Below, in pieces: positions 49,607 to 59,196 of a stretch of DNA of 64,000 nucleotides. The stretch is from Polaromonas sp. 39-63-25. GTDB taxonomy: Bacteria > Pseudomonadota > Gammaproteobacteria > Burkholderiales > Burkholderiaceae_C. Where the stretch lies: assembly GCF_002278925.1 (NCBI RefSeq), contig NZ_NCJH01000006.1:124001-188000 (forward strand), in the 5' to 3' direction. Below the pieces are notes generated by a model. It ran no database searches and had not been told where the DNA came from. It saw only the letters and a list, made by a program, of their open reading frames with translations. Each line of letters opens with the position of its first letter. Positions within the stretch are counted from its first letter, which is position 1. The position numbers and the translations under genes are program-made.

Positions 49607-50270
49607 GGCGGGCCAGCCAGTCGTGCAGGTCCTGCACGGAGTGGGCAACAAAACGTGGCTGCAGGGCGTCAAAGGCCGCACTTTCGTGCGCTCCGTAACT
49701 GACCCCGACGCTGGCACAGCCGGCGTTGAGCGCCATCTGCAGGTCGTGGGTGGTGTCGCCAATCATCAGCGTACGCTCCGGACTCACGCCAAACTCTTCC
49801 ATCAGCTCATGCAACATGCGCGGGTGCGGCTTGCCGGCGGTTTCATCGGCGGTGCGCGAGCCGTCAAACCGGCCCTTGAGTTCGACCGCCTGCAGCGCTT
49901 CGTCGAGGCCGTGCCGGCTCTTGCCGGTCGCCACGCTCAGGAGGTGGCCGCGCGCCCTGAGCGCGGCCAGCAACGGCAGCACGCCGTCAAACAGGCTGAT
50001 GTCGTTCTGGTGGCCAATGTAGTGGTGGCGGTAACGCGCGCCGAGCTCCGGGTACTTCTCGGGCGGGACATCGGGCGCCGCATGGGCCAGCGCCTGCATC
50101 AGCCCCAGGCCGATCACATAACCCGCGGCTTCGTTGGTCGGCACGGTGCCGCCCACGTCACGCACCGCCGCCTGGATGCAGCGCACGATGATTTGGGTCG
50201 AATCGAACAGCGTGCCGTCCCAGTCGAAGGCAATCAGGTCAAAGTTGAGCGGGGAGGACGGGCGTGGCAT
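49599..50270 (-). CDS. gph: HAD-family phosphatase (Gph-like)
   Basis: Probable phosphoglycolate phosphatase or related phosphatase. 223 residues from ATG 50270 (MPRPSSPLNFDLIAFDWDGT). HAD motif I is FDWDGTLFDS with the nucleophile aspartate, motif II is LLSVATGKSRHG, and motifs III/IV are AGKPHPRMLHELM and MIGDTTHDLQMALNAG. It overlaps the end of rluC by 32 bp. The specificity is not proven by sequence alone. Confidence 0.92.
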   Translation of the reverse strand: MPRPSSPLNFDLIAFDWDGTLFDSTQIIVRCIQAAVRDVGGTVPTNEAAGYVIGLGLMQALAHAAPDVPPEKYPELGARYRHHYIGHQNDISLFDGVLPLLAALRARGHLLSVATGKSRHGLDEALQAVELKGRFDGSRTADETAGKPHPRMLHELMEEFGVSPERTLMIGDTTHDLQMALNAGCASVGVSYGAHESAAFDALQPRFVAHSVQDLHDWLARHA

Positions 50271-51396
50271 GGATCGTGAAACTCTCGAGATCGGGGGGGA
50301 GCGCGGCCAGCAGGTCAATACGTTTGCCGCTGGACGGATGGGTGAACTTTAACCGCCAGGCATGAAGAAACATGCGTTTGAGAGCGACGCCACCGGCTTC
50401 TTTTTGCAAGGCTTTGTTCAGTTCGAAGTCGCCGTATTTGTCGTCGCCGGCAATCGGGTGGCCGGCACTGGCCAGGTGCACCCGGATCTGGTGCGTGCGA
50501 CCGGTCTTGATGGTCACTTCGAGAAGCGTGAAATCGCGCCCGGCCGCAGCCAGCGCCGACTTCACCTTGACCAGGGTCACCGCACGCATGGCGTCCGGAT
50601 GGTCCTTGTCCACCACCCGCACGCGACGCTCGCCGTCGGGCAGCAAATATTTCTGCAGGGAGGCGTCCAGCACTTTTTTATTGACCGGCCAGGCGCCGCT
50701 GACGAGCGCGAGGTAAATCTTGTCGGTCTCGCGCTCGCGAAACTGCTCCTGCAGGTTTTTCAGCGCCATTCGCTTTTTGGCGACCAGCAGGATGCCGCTG
50801 GTCTCACGGTCCAGCCGGTGGACCAGTTCCAGAAACCTCGCCTCGGGCCGCGCCATGCGCAGCTGCTCGATCACGCCAAAAGCCACACCGCTGCCGCCAT
50901 GCACGGCCACGCCAGCCGGTTTGTCTATGGCCAGCAGGTGCTCGTCTTCAAACAGGATGGGGAACTCCCGTGACGGCGCGTAACCACCTGTGGTGGACGC
51001 AGCGCCGTGACGCGCCACCTCGACGGCCATGGCCCGGGCCTTCTCGTCGGCCCGCTCCGAGGTGCGCACCGGCGGCAGGCGCACGATGTCGCCGGCCTCG
51101 ATGCGGGTGTCGGCCTGCGCCCTGCCCTTGTTGATGCGCACTTCGCCGCTACGGATGATGCGGTAGACGTGGGTCTTGGGCACGCCCTTGAGCTGGCGGA
51201 TCAGGAAGTTGTCCAGGCGCTGGCCCGCAAAGTCAGCGTCCACTGTCACCAGCGTGGCCTGGGGGGGCGCTTTTGCGGGCAGTTCCGGCGGTGCTTGCAA
51301 AGGCGGGGGGGATCGGGGTCGGTCAGGCAGCGCTGCCGTCAGGGGTTTACCCGGGCGGCGTGTTTTACCTGAACCTGCGCCTATAATGTGTTTCAC
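50239..51396 (-). CDS. rluC: Ribosomal large subunit pseudouridine synthase C
   Basis: Modifies uridines 955, 2504 and 2580 (E. coli numbering) in 23S rRNA. 385 residues from GTG 51396 (VKHIIGAGSGKTRRPGKPLT); the true start is uncertain. An S4 RNA-binding domain (about residues 55-115: AGQRLDNFLIRQLKGVPKTH) precedes the catalytic domain with the aspartate in LELVHRLDRETSGILLVAK. TIKTGRTHQIRVHLASAGHP is conserved. The 60 codons upstream of the chosen GTG are not conserved. It overlaps gph, the usual arrangement. Confidence 0.95.
   Translation of the reverse strand: MKHIIGAGSGKTRRPGKPLTAALPDRPRSPPPLQAPPELPAKAPPQATLVTVDADFAGQRLDNFLIRQLKGVPKTHVYRIIRSGEVRINKGRAQADTRIEAGDIVRLPPVRTSERADEKARAMAVEVARHGAASTTGGYAPSREFPILFEDEHLLAIDKPAGVAVHGGSGVAFGVIEQLRMARPEARFLELVHRLDRETSGILLVAKKRMALKNLQEQFRERETDKIYLALVSGAWPVNKKVLDASLQKYLLPDGERRVRVVDKDHPDAMRAVTLVKVKSALAAAGRDFTLLEVTIKTGRTHQIRVHLASAGHPIAGDDKYGDFELNKALQKEAGGVALKRMFLHAWRLKFTHPSSGKRIDLLAALPPDLESFTIHATPVLPAQL
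51382..51387 (+). promoter_or_regulatory. rne: Candidate -10 element of the rne promoter
   Basis: A perfect TATAAT on the plus strand, preceding a 580-nt leader to the rne start. No convincing -35 hexamer was found at 16-18 bp. RNase E mRNAs in other bacteria carry long leaders that serve autoregulation, so a distant promoter is plausible. Confidence 0.4.
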
Positions 51397-51965
51397 TAGC
51401 GACAAGCTGTAAGTGGTTGATTTGTCTGGGAGTTTAGTCCACACACCCATCAACCCACTGCAACAGCCTTGCTGGAAGGTCGACGCCACTGGCAGCAAAT
51501 GCCCGCAAGCGCACGGTGCCAGGCACCCCGCGGCAGGAACATGTTGTGCAGACGAGTCGACGTTTTGCGAATACAACTACGGAATACGATGTGTGCAGCC
51601 CCGCGGGCTGGACACGGATCCAGGTGAAATCTGGTCTTTACATGGGTAGCCTCTTGACATCACTGGCAGCACTGATTTTTTTATGCCTGCGGCGCCTTCT
51701 GGCCCCGCTTTCAGGCATTAATCAGCCGTCAGCCCTTGTCCTGCGGGCGCAAGCAGCTACTTTTTTTGTAGCAAACACCTGTCAGACCCCGACTCGCCCC
51801 ATCCACGCGCCTACGCCCAGACTGCTCTGCGACTGATTTTCAGTCGCCGTAGCTTCGTCAAAAGCTCTCCGGCAATTCCCCACGTTCGCACAACGTCTGC
51901 TCCCGGCGTCGTTTGCCCGTTTTTCGGGCAGTGATGTTTGAGAACAGAAGAACGAAGGAAACCCC
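51397..51965. other. Long rne leader region
   Basis: 569 bp without an accepted gene, between divergent rluC and rne. It holds a reverse copy of repeat family A (51726-51772) and T-rich tracts. A TTGACA at 51654 lacks a good -10. The ribosome binding site for rne is CGAAGGAAACC at 51953-51963. No open frame in it looks conserved. Confidence 0.5.
51726..51772 (-). repeat. Repeat family A, copy 10 (rne leader)
   Basis: On the minus strand GCTACAAAAAAAGTAGC, TGCTTGCGCCCGC and AAGGGCTGACGGCT: a full-length copy in the putative rne 5' leader. Confidence 0.85.
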
Positions 51966-54900
51966 ATGAAACGCATGCTGGTCAATGCCACCCAGTCGGA
52001 AGAACGCCGCCTGGCCATTGTCGACGGACAAAAACTCCTCGACTACGAAATCGAAATTGAAGGGCGCGAACAGCGCAAGGGCAACATCTACAAGGCCGTC
52101 GTGACACGTGTCGAGCCTTCGCTCGAAGCCTGTTTTGTCGACTACGGTGAAGACCGCCACGGCTTTTTGCCGTTCAAGGAAATCTCCAAGCAATACTTCG
52201 CCCAGGGCGTGTCGGTCAGCCAGGCGCGCATCCAGGACGTGATCCGTGAAGGCCAGGAAATCCTGGTCCAGGTCGAAAAAGAAGAACGCGGCAACAAGGG
52301 CGCCGCCCTGACCACCTTTGTCTCGCTGGCCGGCCGTTATGTCGTGCTGATGCCCAACAACCCGCGCGGCGGTGGCGTCAGCCGCCGCATCGAAGGCGAA
52401 GACCGGGCCGAGCTGAAGGAAAACATGGACCAGCTGGAATACCCGGCAGGTTCGAGCATCATCGCCCGCACCGCCGGCATCGGCCGCAGCGCCGCCGAAC
52501 TGCAGTGGGACCTGAACTACCTGATCAAGCTGTGGACCGCGATTGACGGCGCCGGCAAGGGTGGCAAGGGCGCCTTCCTGATTTACCAGGAATCGAGCCT
52601 CGTGATCCGCGCGATCCGCGACTACTTCAACAGCGACATCGGCGACATCCTGTTCGACACCGACGACGTCTACGAACAAGCCCGCCAGTTCATGGCCCAC
52701 GTGATGCCCGAGCACGAGCACCGCGTCAAGCGTTACCGCGACGACGCGCCGCTGTTCAGCCGCTTCCAGATCGAGCACCAGATCGAGTCGGCCTATGCCC
52801 GCACCGTGCAGCTGCCCTCCGGCGGCGCCATCGTGATCGACCACACAGAAGCCCTGGTTTCCGTCGACGTCAACTCGGCGCGCGCCATCAAGGGCGGCGA
52901 CATCGAGGAAACCGCCACCCGCACGAATCTGGAAGCCGCGGACGAAGTCGCGCGCCAGATGCGTCTGCGCGACCTCGGTGGCCTGATCGTCATCGACTTC
53001 ATCGACATGGAAGAGTCTCGCAACCGCCGCGACGTCGAAAACCGCCTGCGCGACGCGTTGCGCCAGGACCGCGCGCGTGTGCAGTTCGGCACCATCAGCA
53101 AGTTCGGCCTCATGGAAATGAGCCGTCAACGGTTACGGCCTGCGTTGTCAGAAGGCGCATCGATCCCCTGCCCGCGTTGCGGCGGTTCCGGCCATATCCG
53201 CGATACCGAAAGCTCGGCGCTGCAGATCCTGCGCATCATCCAGGAAGAGTCGCTCAAGGACAGCACGGCCTCGGTGCTGTGCCAGGTGCCGGTCGATGTC
53301 GCGTCTTTCCTGCTCAACGAAAAACGCTCCGAGATCGCCAAGATCGAGATGAAGCAGCGCATCAACGTGCTGCTGGTGCCCAACAAGACGCTGGAAACAC
53401 CGAACTACAAGCTCGAGCGCCTGAAACACGACGACCCGCGCCTGGACAACATCGAGGCGAGCTACAAGATGGCCGAGGAAATGGAAGACCCGACCACGGT
53501 CACCCGCCGCAGCCAGGAAAAGCACAACAAGCAGGAACCCATCATCAAGGGTGTGTTGCCCGATGCACCGGCACCCATCGTCGTGCCCAAGCCGGCACCG
53601 GCGCCCGCCCCGGTGGCGGCCCAGCCGGTCCGGCCGGTGGTTGCCGCCCCGGCGGAAAAAAGCTTCTTTGCCAAAATCAAGGAGTTTTTTGTAGGCGCAG
53701 AAGCTGCACCCGCACCGGCGCCTGTCAAGGAAGTCAAAAAAGACGAACGCGGCGAAGGCCGGCGTGACGAGCAGCGCGGCGAACGGGGTGAACGCAGCGA
53801 GCGCGGTGACCGTGGCGGCCGGGGTGAACGCGGCGGCCGTGGCGGCCGTGGTGGCCGCAGCGAAGGCCGCTCGGGCGAAGGACGCGGCGAAGCCCGTCCC
53901 GACCAGCGTGGCGGTGAACGTGGTGAACGTGGTGAACGTGGTGAAGGCCGTGGCGGCGAGCGCCGCGAGCGCAATGCCGATGGCCGCGCCGAAGGTGCCC
54001 GCCAGGAACGCCCCGCCGGTGAAGCACGGCCCGAAGGCCGCAACAACGAGGCCCGCCCCGAGCGCGCAGAGCGGCCACCGCGTCCTGAAGGCCAGGGCGA
54101 CAGCGAAGGCCGCGGCGAACGTGGTGAACGCAGCCGCCGTGGCCGTGGCGAACGAGGTGCCGAGCGCGGTGGCGAACGTGCCGACCGTCCGGCACGCGAC
54201 TCCATCGAGCAGGATCTGGCCCTGGCCAACCAGGCCGCCATGGCCGCAGCCATGAACGAAGGTGATGCCGCGCCGCGCCAGGAACGTCCGGCTCAGGACG
54301 CCGGTCGTGACGGCGAGCGCCAGCCGCGCGCTGAAGGCCAGGGTCGCCGTGAACGCGGCGAGCGTGGTGGTGAAGCCCGCGGTGAGCGTGGCGAACGCGG
54401 TGAACGCGGCGCAGGCCGTCGCAACGAGCGTCGTGATGAGCGCACGGACGGCAGCACCGCACCCGCGGCCGGCGCCCAGGCCGACAGCTTTGATGCGGCG
54501 CACCCCGCCGTCGTGGCCGGTCTCGATGAAGCCGGCAACCCGGTGGTGCCAGCTTCTTCCACCGACGTCCAGCCGCGCGCTGAAGGTCAGGAAGAAGGCC
54601 AGGACCGCCAGCCGCGCGAGCGCCGCAGCCGGGACCGTTATGGCCGCGACCGCCGCGAGCGTTCAGAACGCAGCGACCAGCCCGCCGAGGGTCAGGCCGA
54701 AGGTGCAGCCCCGGCTGCTGTCGCTGAAAGCTTTGTGCCAAATCAGGCCGCAGCCCAGGAAACACGTGCACCGGCAGCTACTGAATTTGTAGCATCTGTC
54801 GCACCGGCACCCGTGCCTACGCCCGTTCCGGCAATGCCGGTGGCAGCACCGGCGCCTGTCGCCGCACCCGCCGTCGTCCAGCCTGCGGCCGCCGCGCCAG

Positions 54901-55208
54901 CCGCTGCTGCACCCGCAGCACGTGCGCTGCCGAAAGTCCAGACCTACGACTTGCCGCTGCAGGACCTGGCCCAGGTGGCCCAGTCCTCGGGTCTGCAATG
55001 GGTCAATTCCGACGCCAGCAAGATCGCGGAAATACAAGCGGCGATGGCCGCCGAACCGAAACCGATTCATGTGCCACGCGAGCGCCCACCGGCACCACAA
55101 CTGGACGCCAGCCCGCTGGTGCTGGTCGAAACCAAACGCGACCTGCGCGACATGACCCTGCCGTTTGAGCAGCCTGCCGCGCCAGCAGCGGGTGAACGCA
55201 CGGAGTAA
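51966..55208 (+). CDS. rne: Ribonuclease E
   Basis: Endoribonuclease and degradosome scaffold, 1080 residues. The catalytic half holds the S1 domain (about 35-120; [20 protein letters not shown]), the DNase-I-like region with metal aspartates ([20 protein letters not shown] and [15 protein letters not shown]; about 300 and 346), and the zinc-link [15 protein letters not shown] (about 402). The C-terminal half is low-complexity and disordered: an Arg/Gly/Glu-rich tract of GERGER, RGGRGGR and similar repeats (about 590-830), then an Ala/Pro tract and a conserved end ([20 protein letters not shown]). Residues near 930-943 come from repeat family A. A terminator follows 34 bp after the stop. Confidence 0.97.
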   Translation: MKRMLVNATQSEERRLAIVDGQKLLDYEIEIEGREQRKGNIYKAVVTRVEPSLEACFVDYGEDRHGFLPFKEISKQYFAQGVSVSQARIQDVIREGQEILVQVEKEERGNKGAALTTFVSLAGRYVVLMPNNPRGGGVSRRIEGEDRAELKENMDQLEYPAGSSIIARTAGIGRSAAELQWDLNYLIKLWTAIDGAGKGGKGAFLIYQESSLVIRAIRDYFNSDIGDILFDTDDVYEQARQFMAHVMPEHEHRVKRYRDDAPLFSRFQIEHQIESAYARTVQLPSGGAIVIDHTEALVSVDVNSARAIKGGDIEETATRTNLEAADEVARQMRLRDLGGLIVIDFIDMEESRNRRDVENRLRDALRQDRARVQFGTISKFGLMEMSRQRLRPALSEGASIPCPRCGGSGHIRDTESSALQILRIIQEESLKDSTASVLCQVPVDVASFLLNEKRSEIAKIEMKQRINVLLVPNKTLETPNYKLERLKHDDPRLDNIEASYKMAEEMEDPTTVTRRSQEKHNKQEPIIKGVLPDAPAPIVVPKPAPAPAPVAAQPVRPVVAAPAEKSFFAKIKEFFVGAEAAPAPAPVKEVKKDERGEGRRDEQRGERGERSERGDRGGRGERGGRGGRGGRSEGRSGEGRGEARPDQRGGERGERGERGEGRGGERRERNADGRAEGARQERPAGEARPEGRNNEARPERAERPPRPEGQGDSEGRGERGERSRRGRGERGAERGGERADRPARDSIEQDLALANQAAMAAAMNEGDAAPRQERPAQDAGRDGERQPRAEGQGRRERGERGGEARGERGERGERGAGRRNERRDERTDGSTAPAAGAQADSFDAAHPAVVAGLDEAGNPVVPASSTDVQPRAEGQEEGQDRQPRERRSRDRYGRDRRERSERSDQPAEGQAEGAAPAAVAESFVPNQAAAQETRAPAATEFVASVAPAPVPTPVPAMPVAAPAPVAAPAVVQPAAAAPAAAAPAARALPKVQTYDLPLQDLAQVAQSSGLQWVNSDASKIAEIQAAMAAEPKPIHVPRERPPAPQLDASPLVLVETKRDLRDMTLPFEQPAAPAAGERTE
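54743..54793 (-). repeat. Repeat family A, copy 11 (inside rne)
   Basis: On the minus strand GCTACAAATTCAGTAGC, TGCCGGTGCACGT and GGGCTGCGGCC: full length, in the disordered tail of RNase E, in frame. Confidence 0.8.
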
Positions 55209-55242
55209 TCCTGCCGTTCGTGCCGGCTTGGCACTTCAGATC

Positions 55243-55270
55243 AAAGGCAGCTTTCGGGCTGCCTTTTTTT
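55243..55270 (+). terminator. Terminator after rne
   Basis: AAAGGCAGC-TTTCGG-GCTGCCTTTTTTT: a 7-bp stem, tight loop and a run of seven Ts, 34 bp after the rne stop codon. Confidence 0.9.
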
Positions 55271-55289
55271 CGTCTGTACTGGGGGCGTG

Positions 55290-55490
55290 CGTTCGTGCTC
55301 CCGACGCAACGAGGTCAAGCCATCACAAGCCTCGACTTTATGGGGTTTGCCAGCAAGCCGGGTCTCGCCCCGGCGGGCGACTTACTTTTGGCGAAACCCG
55401 CAAAGCGGGTTTTCTTTGCTCGCCAAAGGCGCGTTGCACGCGCGGGGTTCGCTCACTTCGCGAAGCGAAGTTAGGCGAACACCACACCTA
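55290..55490. repeat. Hairpin-rich GC repeat flanking the large palindrome
   Basis: A series of short inverted repeats: AAACCCGCAAAGCGGGTTT, CTTCGCGAAGCGAAG, and CTTTTGGCGA / TCGCCAAAG. GGGCGACTTACTTTT resembles the outer edge of the palindrome at 55495. Probably a partial or decayed second module of family C. No gene. Confidence 0.6.
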
Positions 55491-55494
55491 AGGA

Positions 55495-55920
55495 AAAGAA
55501 AGGCGACCCGATGGTCTGGGTCCCTCCGCTTCGCTGCGGGCACCCTGTGGTGCTCGACAAAAGCGGGGTCCCGCTCGAACTCGCCTTCGGCTCAGACAAT
55601 CGCGAGCCCTGATCCGCTTTTGCCTGCGCTCCTCGGCCCAGCCCGACGGGTGGGGGAAACGAATACAAATGCGGATACGGGGAGGCGAGGACGCGCTTTG
55701 CGCGTCCTCGCCGGAGTCCGATGGCGTATCCGAATCCGCTCCCGCACCCGAACCCACCCCCTTCTGGCTGCGCCGAGGAGCGCAGGTCCAGCCGGATCAG
55801 GACGGGCGATTGTCTGAGCGCAGCGAGTTCGAGCCCGGCCCCGGCTGGACCGAGCACCGCAGGTCGCCCGTAGCGAAGCGGAGGGACGCAGACAGCAGGG
55901 TCGCCTTTTCTTTTGCTTAC
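55495..55920. repeat. Repeat family C: ~425-bp long inverted repeat
   Basis: Two arms of about 210 bp (55495-55698 and 55702-55920) align as reverse complements over their full length. Outer ends pair GAAAGGCGACCC with GGGTCGCCTTTTC; inner ends form a perfect 13-bp hairpin GGCGAGGACGCGC / GCGCGTCCTCGCC with loop TTT. Shared blocks include TCCCTCCGCTTCGCT, CTCGAACTCGC, CTCAGACAATCGC and CCTGCGCTCCTCGG. The right edge runs on into TTTTCTTTTGCTTACTTTTC. It lies between the convergent rne and hemY genes. Confidence 0.85.
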
Positions 55921-57256
55921 TTTTCTTTTGGCGACGCAAAAGAAAAGTGAGTTGCCGCCGGGCAACCCCCACCTCGGCCGCCCGCTTGTAAGCCTGCGCC
56001 GCAGCCACCGCATCACCACGCTGCTCGGCCAGCAGTGCCAGCGCGTGCCAGGCATTGCGGTGCAGGGTGCCGTCCTGCAGGGCCAGCACGGCCTGGGATA
56101 GCAGTTGCTGGGCCTTGCCCCAGAGCTGGCGCTTCAGGAAGGCCATGCCTGCGAGGTACTGGACATTGGCATCGCGCGGCCGCAACTGCTGCGCCGTCTC
56201 GATGCGTGCCAGCCAGGCGGCGTCGATGGAGTCCAGCCCCTGCTCGAGCACCCGGATCAGCTTGATGCGCTGGGAGTCGCTGACCTCGGAGTGCGGCCGC
56301 ATCACCGGTTCCCAGACCTGCAGCAGCCAGCTGCGGGCCAGGTCGGCGTCGCCGTGCAGTGCCATCAGGCGAGAGGCGGCGTGAATCACCAGCTCGGGCA
56401 TGGCGCGCTCGCCGGCGTCAAGGGACTGCCAGGCGGTCTGCAACTGCGCCGGATCATGGGCGCCGCCGAGCAGCTCGAGTGCCAGCCCGCGCACAATGCT
56501 TTGCGCGGCGGCGGGCGAAAAAGCCCGGTGTTTGGCCAGCAGGCGCGCGGTTTCCAGCGCCTGTGGAATCTGCCCGGCCTGGCGGGTGGCGCGCAATTTG
56601 GTGCGCAGCGCCAGCGTACGGCGCGACGCGCCCTGCGGCAACTGGTTGAGCAGCGCCAGCGCGCCGAGCGGGTCCCGGTCGTCGAGTGCCCAGCGTGCGG
56701 CGCGCAGCTGCACACCTTCGCGGGTCTCCTGGGCAATCCGGTGGCTGCTGACTTCCAGCGCCTGCTGCAACTGCTCTTCACGCTCGGCCTTGTTCTGCAG
56801 GGCCTGCGCACTTTCGGCAGCCAGCAGGTGCGCCAGCAGACGCAGCTGGGTCGCGCGCGCCGGCGTGTAGCCGCCGACATGGCCGGAGGCGCGTGCCAGC
56901 AGGCTGAGGCTTTTTTCCTGGGTGATGGCGTTCTGCGCGAGTTTGGCCGCGCGGATAAAGCGCCCGGCCATCAGGTGCGACAGCGCGTCCATGAAGGCGG
57001 CGTACATGGCACGCTCTTTTTGCTGGGCGCGCCAGCGCCTGGCCTCGGCCGGCAGCGAAAACACCGCCACCACGGCACGCAGCGCGAGGTACAGCAGGGT
57101 GAACAGGCCGGCCAGCAGCAGCACCAGCAGGTTGAAGGAAATGTCGACGCGGTGCGGCGGCCAGAACAGCGTCACCACCGCCTGGTTGTTGCCGGCCACC
57201 AGCGCCACCGCCACCGCAATGCCGAACAGGGCCAGGAGCCAGAGAGCGCTGCGCAT
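55592..57256 (-). CDS. hemY: HemY-like membrane protein with repeat-derived C-terminal tail
   Basis: Inner-membrane protein of the hemCDXY cluster; not protoporphyrinogen oxidase, and its exact role is not settled. 554 residues. Two N-terminal membrane helices (about 2-20 and 40-65, LLVLLLAGLFTLLYLALRAV), the HemY signature region FWPPHRVDISFNL, then a TPR-like helical domain (NVQYLAGMAFLKRQLWGKAQ and AWHALALLAEQRGDAVAAAQ). The native protein appears to end near residue 434 (KRAAEVGVAR); the last 120 residues (from RQLTFLLRRQKKSKQKKRRP) are encoded by the palindrome of family C. Follows hemX by 15 bp. Confidence 0.88.
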   Translation of the reverse strand: MRSALWLLALFGIAVAVALVAGNNQAVVTLFWPPHRVDISFNLLVLLLAGLFTLLYLALRAVVAVFSLPAEARRWRAQQKERAMYAAFMDALSHLMAGRFIRAAKLAQNAITQEKSLSLLARASGHVGGYTPARATQLRLLAHLLAAESAQALQNKAEREEQLQQALEVSSHRIAQETREGVQLRAARWALDDRDPLGALALLNQLPQGASRRTLALRTKLRATRQAGQIPQALETARLLAKHRAFSPAAAQSIVRGLALELLGGAHDPAQLQTAWQSLDAGERAMPELVIHAASRLMALHGDADLARSWLLQVWEPVMRPHSEVSDSQRIKLIRVLEQGLDSIDAAWLARIETAQQLRPRDANVQYLAGMAFLKRQLWGKAQQLLSQAVLALQDGTLHRNAWHALALLAEQRGDAVAAAQAYKRAAEVGVARRQLTFLLRRQKKSKQKKRRPCCLRPSASLRATCGARSSRGRARTRCAQTIARPDPAGPALLGAARRGWVRVRERIRIRHRTPARTRKARPRLPVSAFVFVSPTRRAGPRSAGKSGSGLAIV

Positions 57257-57271
57257 ACCGAGCCCGGCTTC

Positions 57272-58381
57272 CTAGCGGCCCGCGGCCGCCGTGGCCAGCG
57301 CGGCCAGGGTTTCGTCCAGGCGCGGCAACTCGCTGGACTTCATCTGGCTTTGCACCTGCTGCAGCAGCTGGGCTGCCGCCTGGGTCCTGCGCGACGCAGG
57401 ATCAAAGTACTTTGCCAGCGAGGCGCCGGCGGCGGCCAGGTCGGAACGGGCGCTGGCCGTCTGGCGCGACAACAGGCCGAGCCGGGCGTTGAGCAGTTTG
57501 AGCTTGAGGTTTTCACGCAGGAAAAACGCCTGCTCGGGTGCCAGCAGCGCGGCGTCGGGCTGGTCGATGCGGCTCACGCGCAGCAGACCGCGGGCTTCGT
57601 CCAGCGAGCCCTGCAACGTGCGCTGCCACCAGGCCCTGAGCGCCAGGCTGTCCAGCCAGGCCATGGAGGTGCCTGCTGAGGAAGCGGGCCTGGCCGGCAC
57701 GGGTGCAGCCGCCGGCGCCACCAAACGGGCGGCGGCCGCGCCGGTCACCATCGCGTTGGCCAGCGGCAGATCGTCCACCGCGCGGGTCAGTTCATCAAGT
57801 TTGAGCAGCAGGCCGGGCACATCGGTCACCGTGGTGGCCTTGATGCGCTCCACGTCCCGGGCGATGGCGCGCTGCAGCGGATTGAGGCGCGGTTGCGCGG
57901 CGCGCGTGAGCCGCTGGTCGGCCGACTTGAGCGCCGCCAGCAGCGGCCCGGCGCCGCCGGTCAGCTGGGCCTGCTGCTGGGCCAGACGCAGTGCAGACTC
58001 CACATCGACCACCAGGTTTTCATCGCGCGAGCGCGACAGGCTTTGCATCAGTTCTTCCAGCTGGGTGCGCTGCAGGCTCACCTCACTGAGCCGCGTCTCC
58101 AGCAGTGCCAGGCGCGCCGTCAGTTCGCGCGTGCCTTCCTGCGCCTGCCGCGCCAGTGTGCGGGCCTCGATGGACTGCGCGGTCGCGTCGGTGCTGCGCC
58201 TGGCCAGCTCTTCCTGGATGTTGCCGAGCTTTTGCCACAGCAGGATGCTGAGCACGAGGCCGGCAATGGCCACCAAGCCGGTCACCAGCAGCCAACGGCG
58301 CCCCGCACCCGCCGCTGGTGCGGCTGGCAGCTCGGCCAGGGGCACCGGCAAGGGAGGGGGGACGGGTTCGCTGTCGCTCAT
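57272..58381 (-). CDS. hemX: HemX, putative uroporphyrinogen-III C-methyltransferase-like protein
   Basis: 369-residue inner-membrane protein encoded with hemC, hemD and hemY. A Pro-rich N-terminus (PVPPPLPVPLAELPAAPAAG) is followed by one membrane helix (about 30-50, WLLVTGLVAIAGLVLSILLW) and a long coiled-coil-prone region (about 50-130, LGNIQEELARRSTDATAQSI). The HemX family is annotated as a methyltransferase by history, but no SAM site is seen here. Overlaps hemD by 4 bp. Confidence 0.92.
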   Translation of the reverse strand: MSDSEPVPPPLPVPLAELPAAPAAGAGRRWLLVTGLVAIAGLVLSILLWQKLGNIQEELARRSTDATAQSIEARTLARQAQEGTRELTARLALLETRLSEVSLQRTQLEELMQSLSRSRDENLVVDVESALRLAQQQAQLTGGAGPLLAALKSADQRLTRAAQPRLNPLQRAIARDVERIKATTVTDVPGLLLKLDELTRAVDDLPLANAMVTGAAAARLVAPAAAPVPARPASSAGTSMAWLDSLALRAWWQRTLQGSLDEARGLLRVSRIDQPDAALLAPEQAFFLRENLKLKLLNARLGLLSRQTASARSDLAAAGASLAKYFDPASRRTQAAAQLLQQVQSQMKSSELPRLDETLAALATAAAGR

Positions 58382-59196
58382 GGTGGTATTGATTCTATCG
58401 AGCCCACGATATCCGCCATCTCCGGACGTGACTGCACAACAACACCCCAGCCGGCGGCACGCGCCGCTTCGGCAATGCGTGGGTGGGTGGCGACGGCGCG
58501 GGCGCGCGACCAGTCCCCTGCCGGCAGGTGGGCCAGCGCCTCGGAGCTGCTCAGCAGCCAGACCGAGCCGTCGTGCGCCGCGGCTGCTATGCGTTGCCGC
58601 TGCGATTCAGTGAAAACCGGCGCGCGGCGCTGGTACACCGCCACCACCTCGACCCGGGCACCCGCGGCGGCGAACTGCTGCGCCAGCCAGTCGCGCCCGG
58701 CCCCGCCCGCCTGGTCCTTGCCTGCGCCATGACCGCGCACGATCAGCACGCGCTGGCCCTGCCAATGGCGCTGGTTCACCACCGCCCACAAGGCTTCGGA
58801 GTCGAACTGCCCGGCGTCTGCCGCCGGGGCGTCGATCAGCGCCTCGGGTACTCCCGCACGGCGCAGCGCGGCCACCGTTCCCGGACCGGGCGCCAGAAAG
58901 CGCGGCCCCGCGCTTGCCATTGATGCTATTGAATCAGTAGCTGCTTGCGCCTTCTGCACAAGGGCCGCAGCCTGATTGGATGCAAAAAATCCGTCTACGG
59001 CATTGCCGCTGACAAACATCAAGGCCGAATAGGTACCGATCTCGCGCCAGGCCTGCTGCAGGGCCGGCGACTCCGGCAGCGCAGCGATCTCGATCAGGGG
59101 CAGCGCCTCGGCCTGCAGGCCGTGCGCCTGCAGGGACTGCACCCAGCCGGCGGCCTCGCGCTCAGGCCGGGTGACGATGACACGCACAGCGTTCAA
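58378..59196 (-). CDS. hemD: Uroporphyrinogen-III synthase
   Basis: Closes hydroxymethylbilane to uroporphyrinogen III in haem synthesis. 272 residues; family sequence conservation is low, but the N-terminus [20 protein letters not shown] and [16 protein letters not shown] match the pattern, as does [13 protein letters not shown] near the C-terminus. Residues near 72-92 ([20 protein letters not shown]) are encoded by a copy of repeat family A, which makes this loop longer than usual. Overlaps hemC and hemX by 4 bp each. Confidence 0.92.
   Translation of the reverse strand: MNAVRVIVTRPEREAAGWVQSLQAHGLQAEALPLIEIAALPESPALQQAWREIGTYSALMFVSGNAVDGFFASNQAAALVQKAQAATDSIASMASAGPRFLAPGPGTVAALRRAGVPEALIDAPAADAGQFDSEALWAVVNQRHWQGQRVLIVRGHGAGKDQAGGAGRDWLAQQFAAAGARVEVVAVYQRRAPVFTESQRQRIAAAAHDGSVWLLSSSEALAHLPAGDWSRARAVATHPRIAEAARAAGWGVVVQSRPEMADIVGSIESIPP
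58925..58972 (+). repeat. Repeat family A, copy 12 (inside hemD)
   Basis: GCTATTGAATCAGTAGC, TGCTTGCGCCTTC and AAGGGCCGCAGCCT on the plus strand: full length, crossing the minus-strand hemD in frame. Confidence 0.85.

Noticed and set aside
53148-54503. 451-codon antisense Ala/Thr-rich frame opposite rne
   Set aside because: Mirror of the Arg/Gly/Glu repeat tract; low complexity and no independent support.
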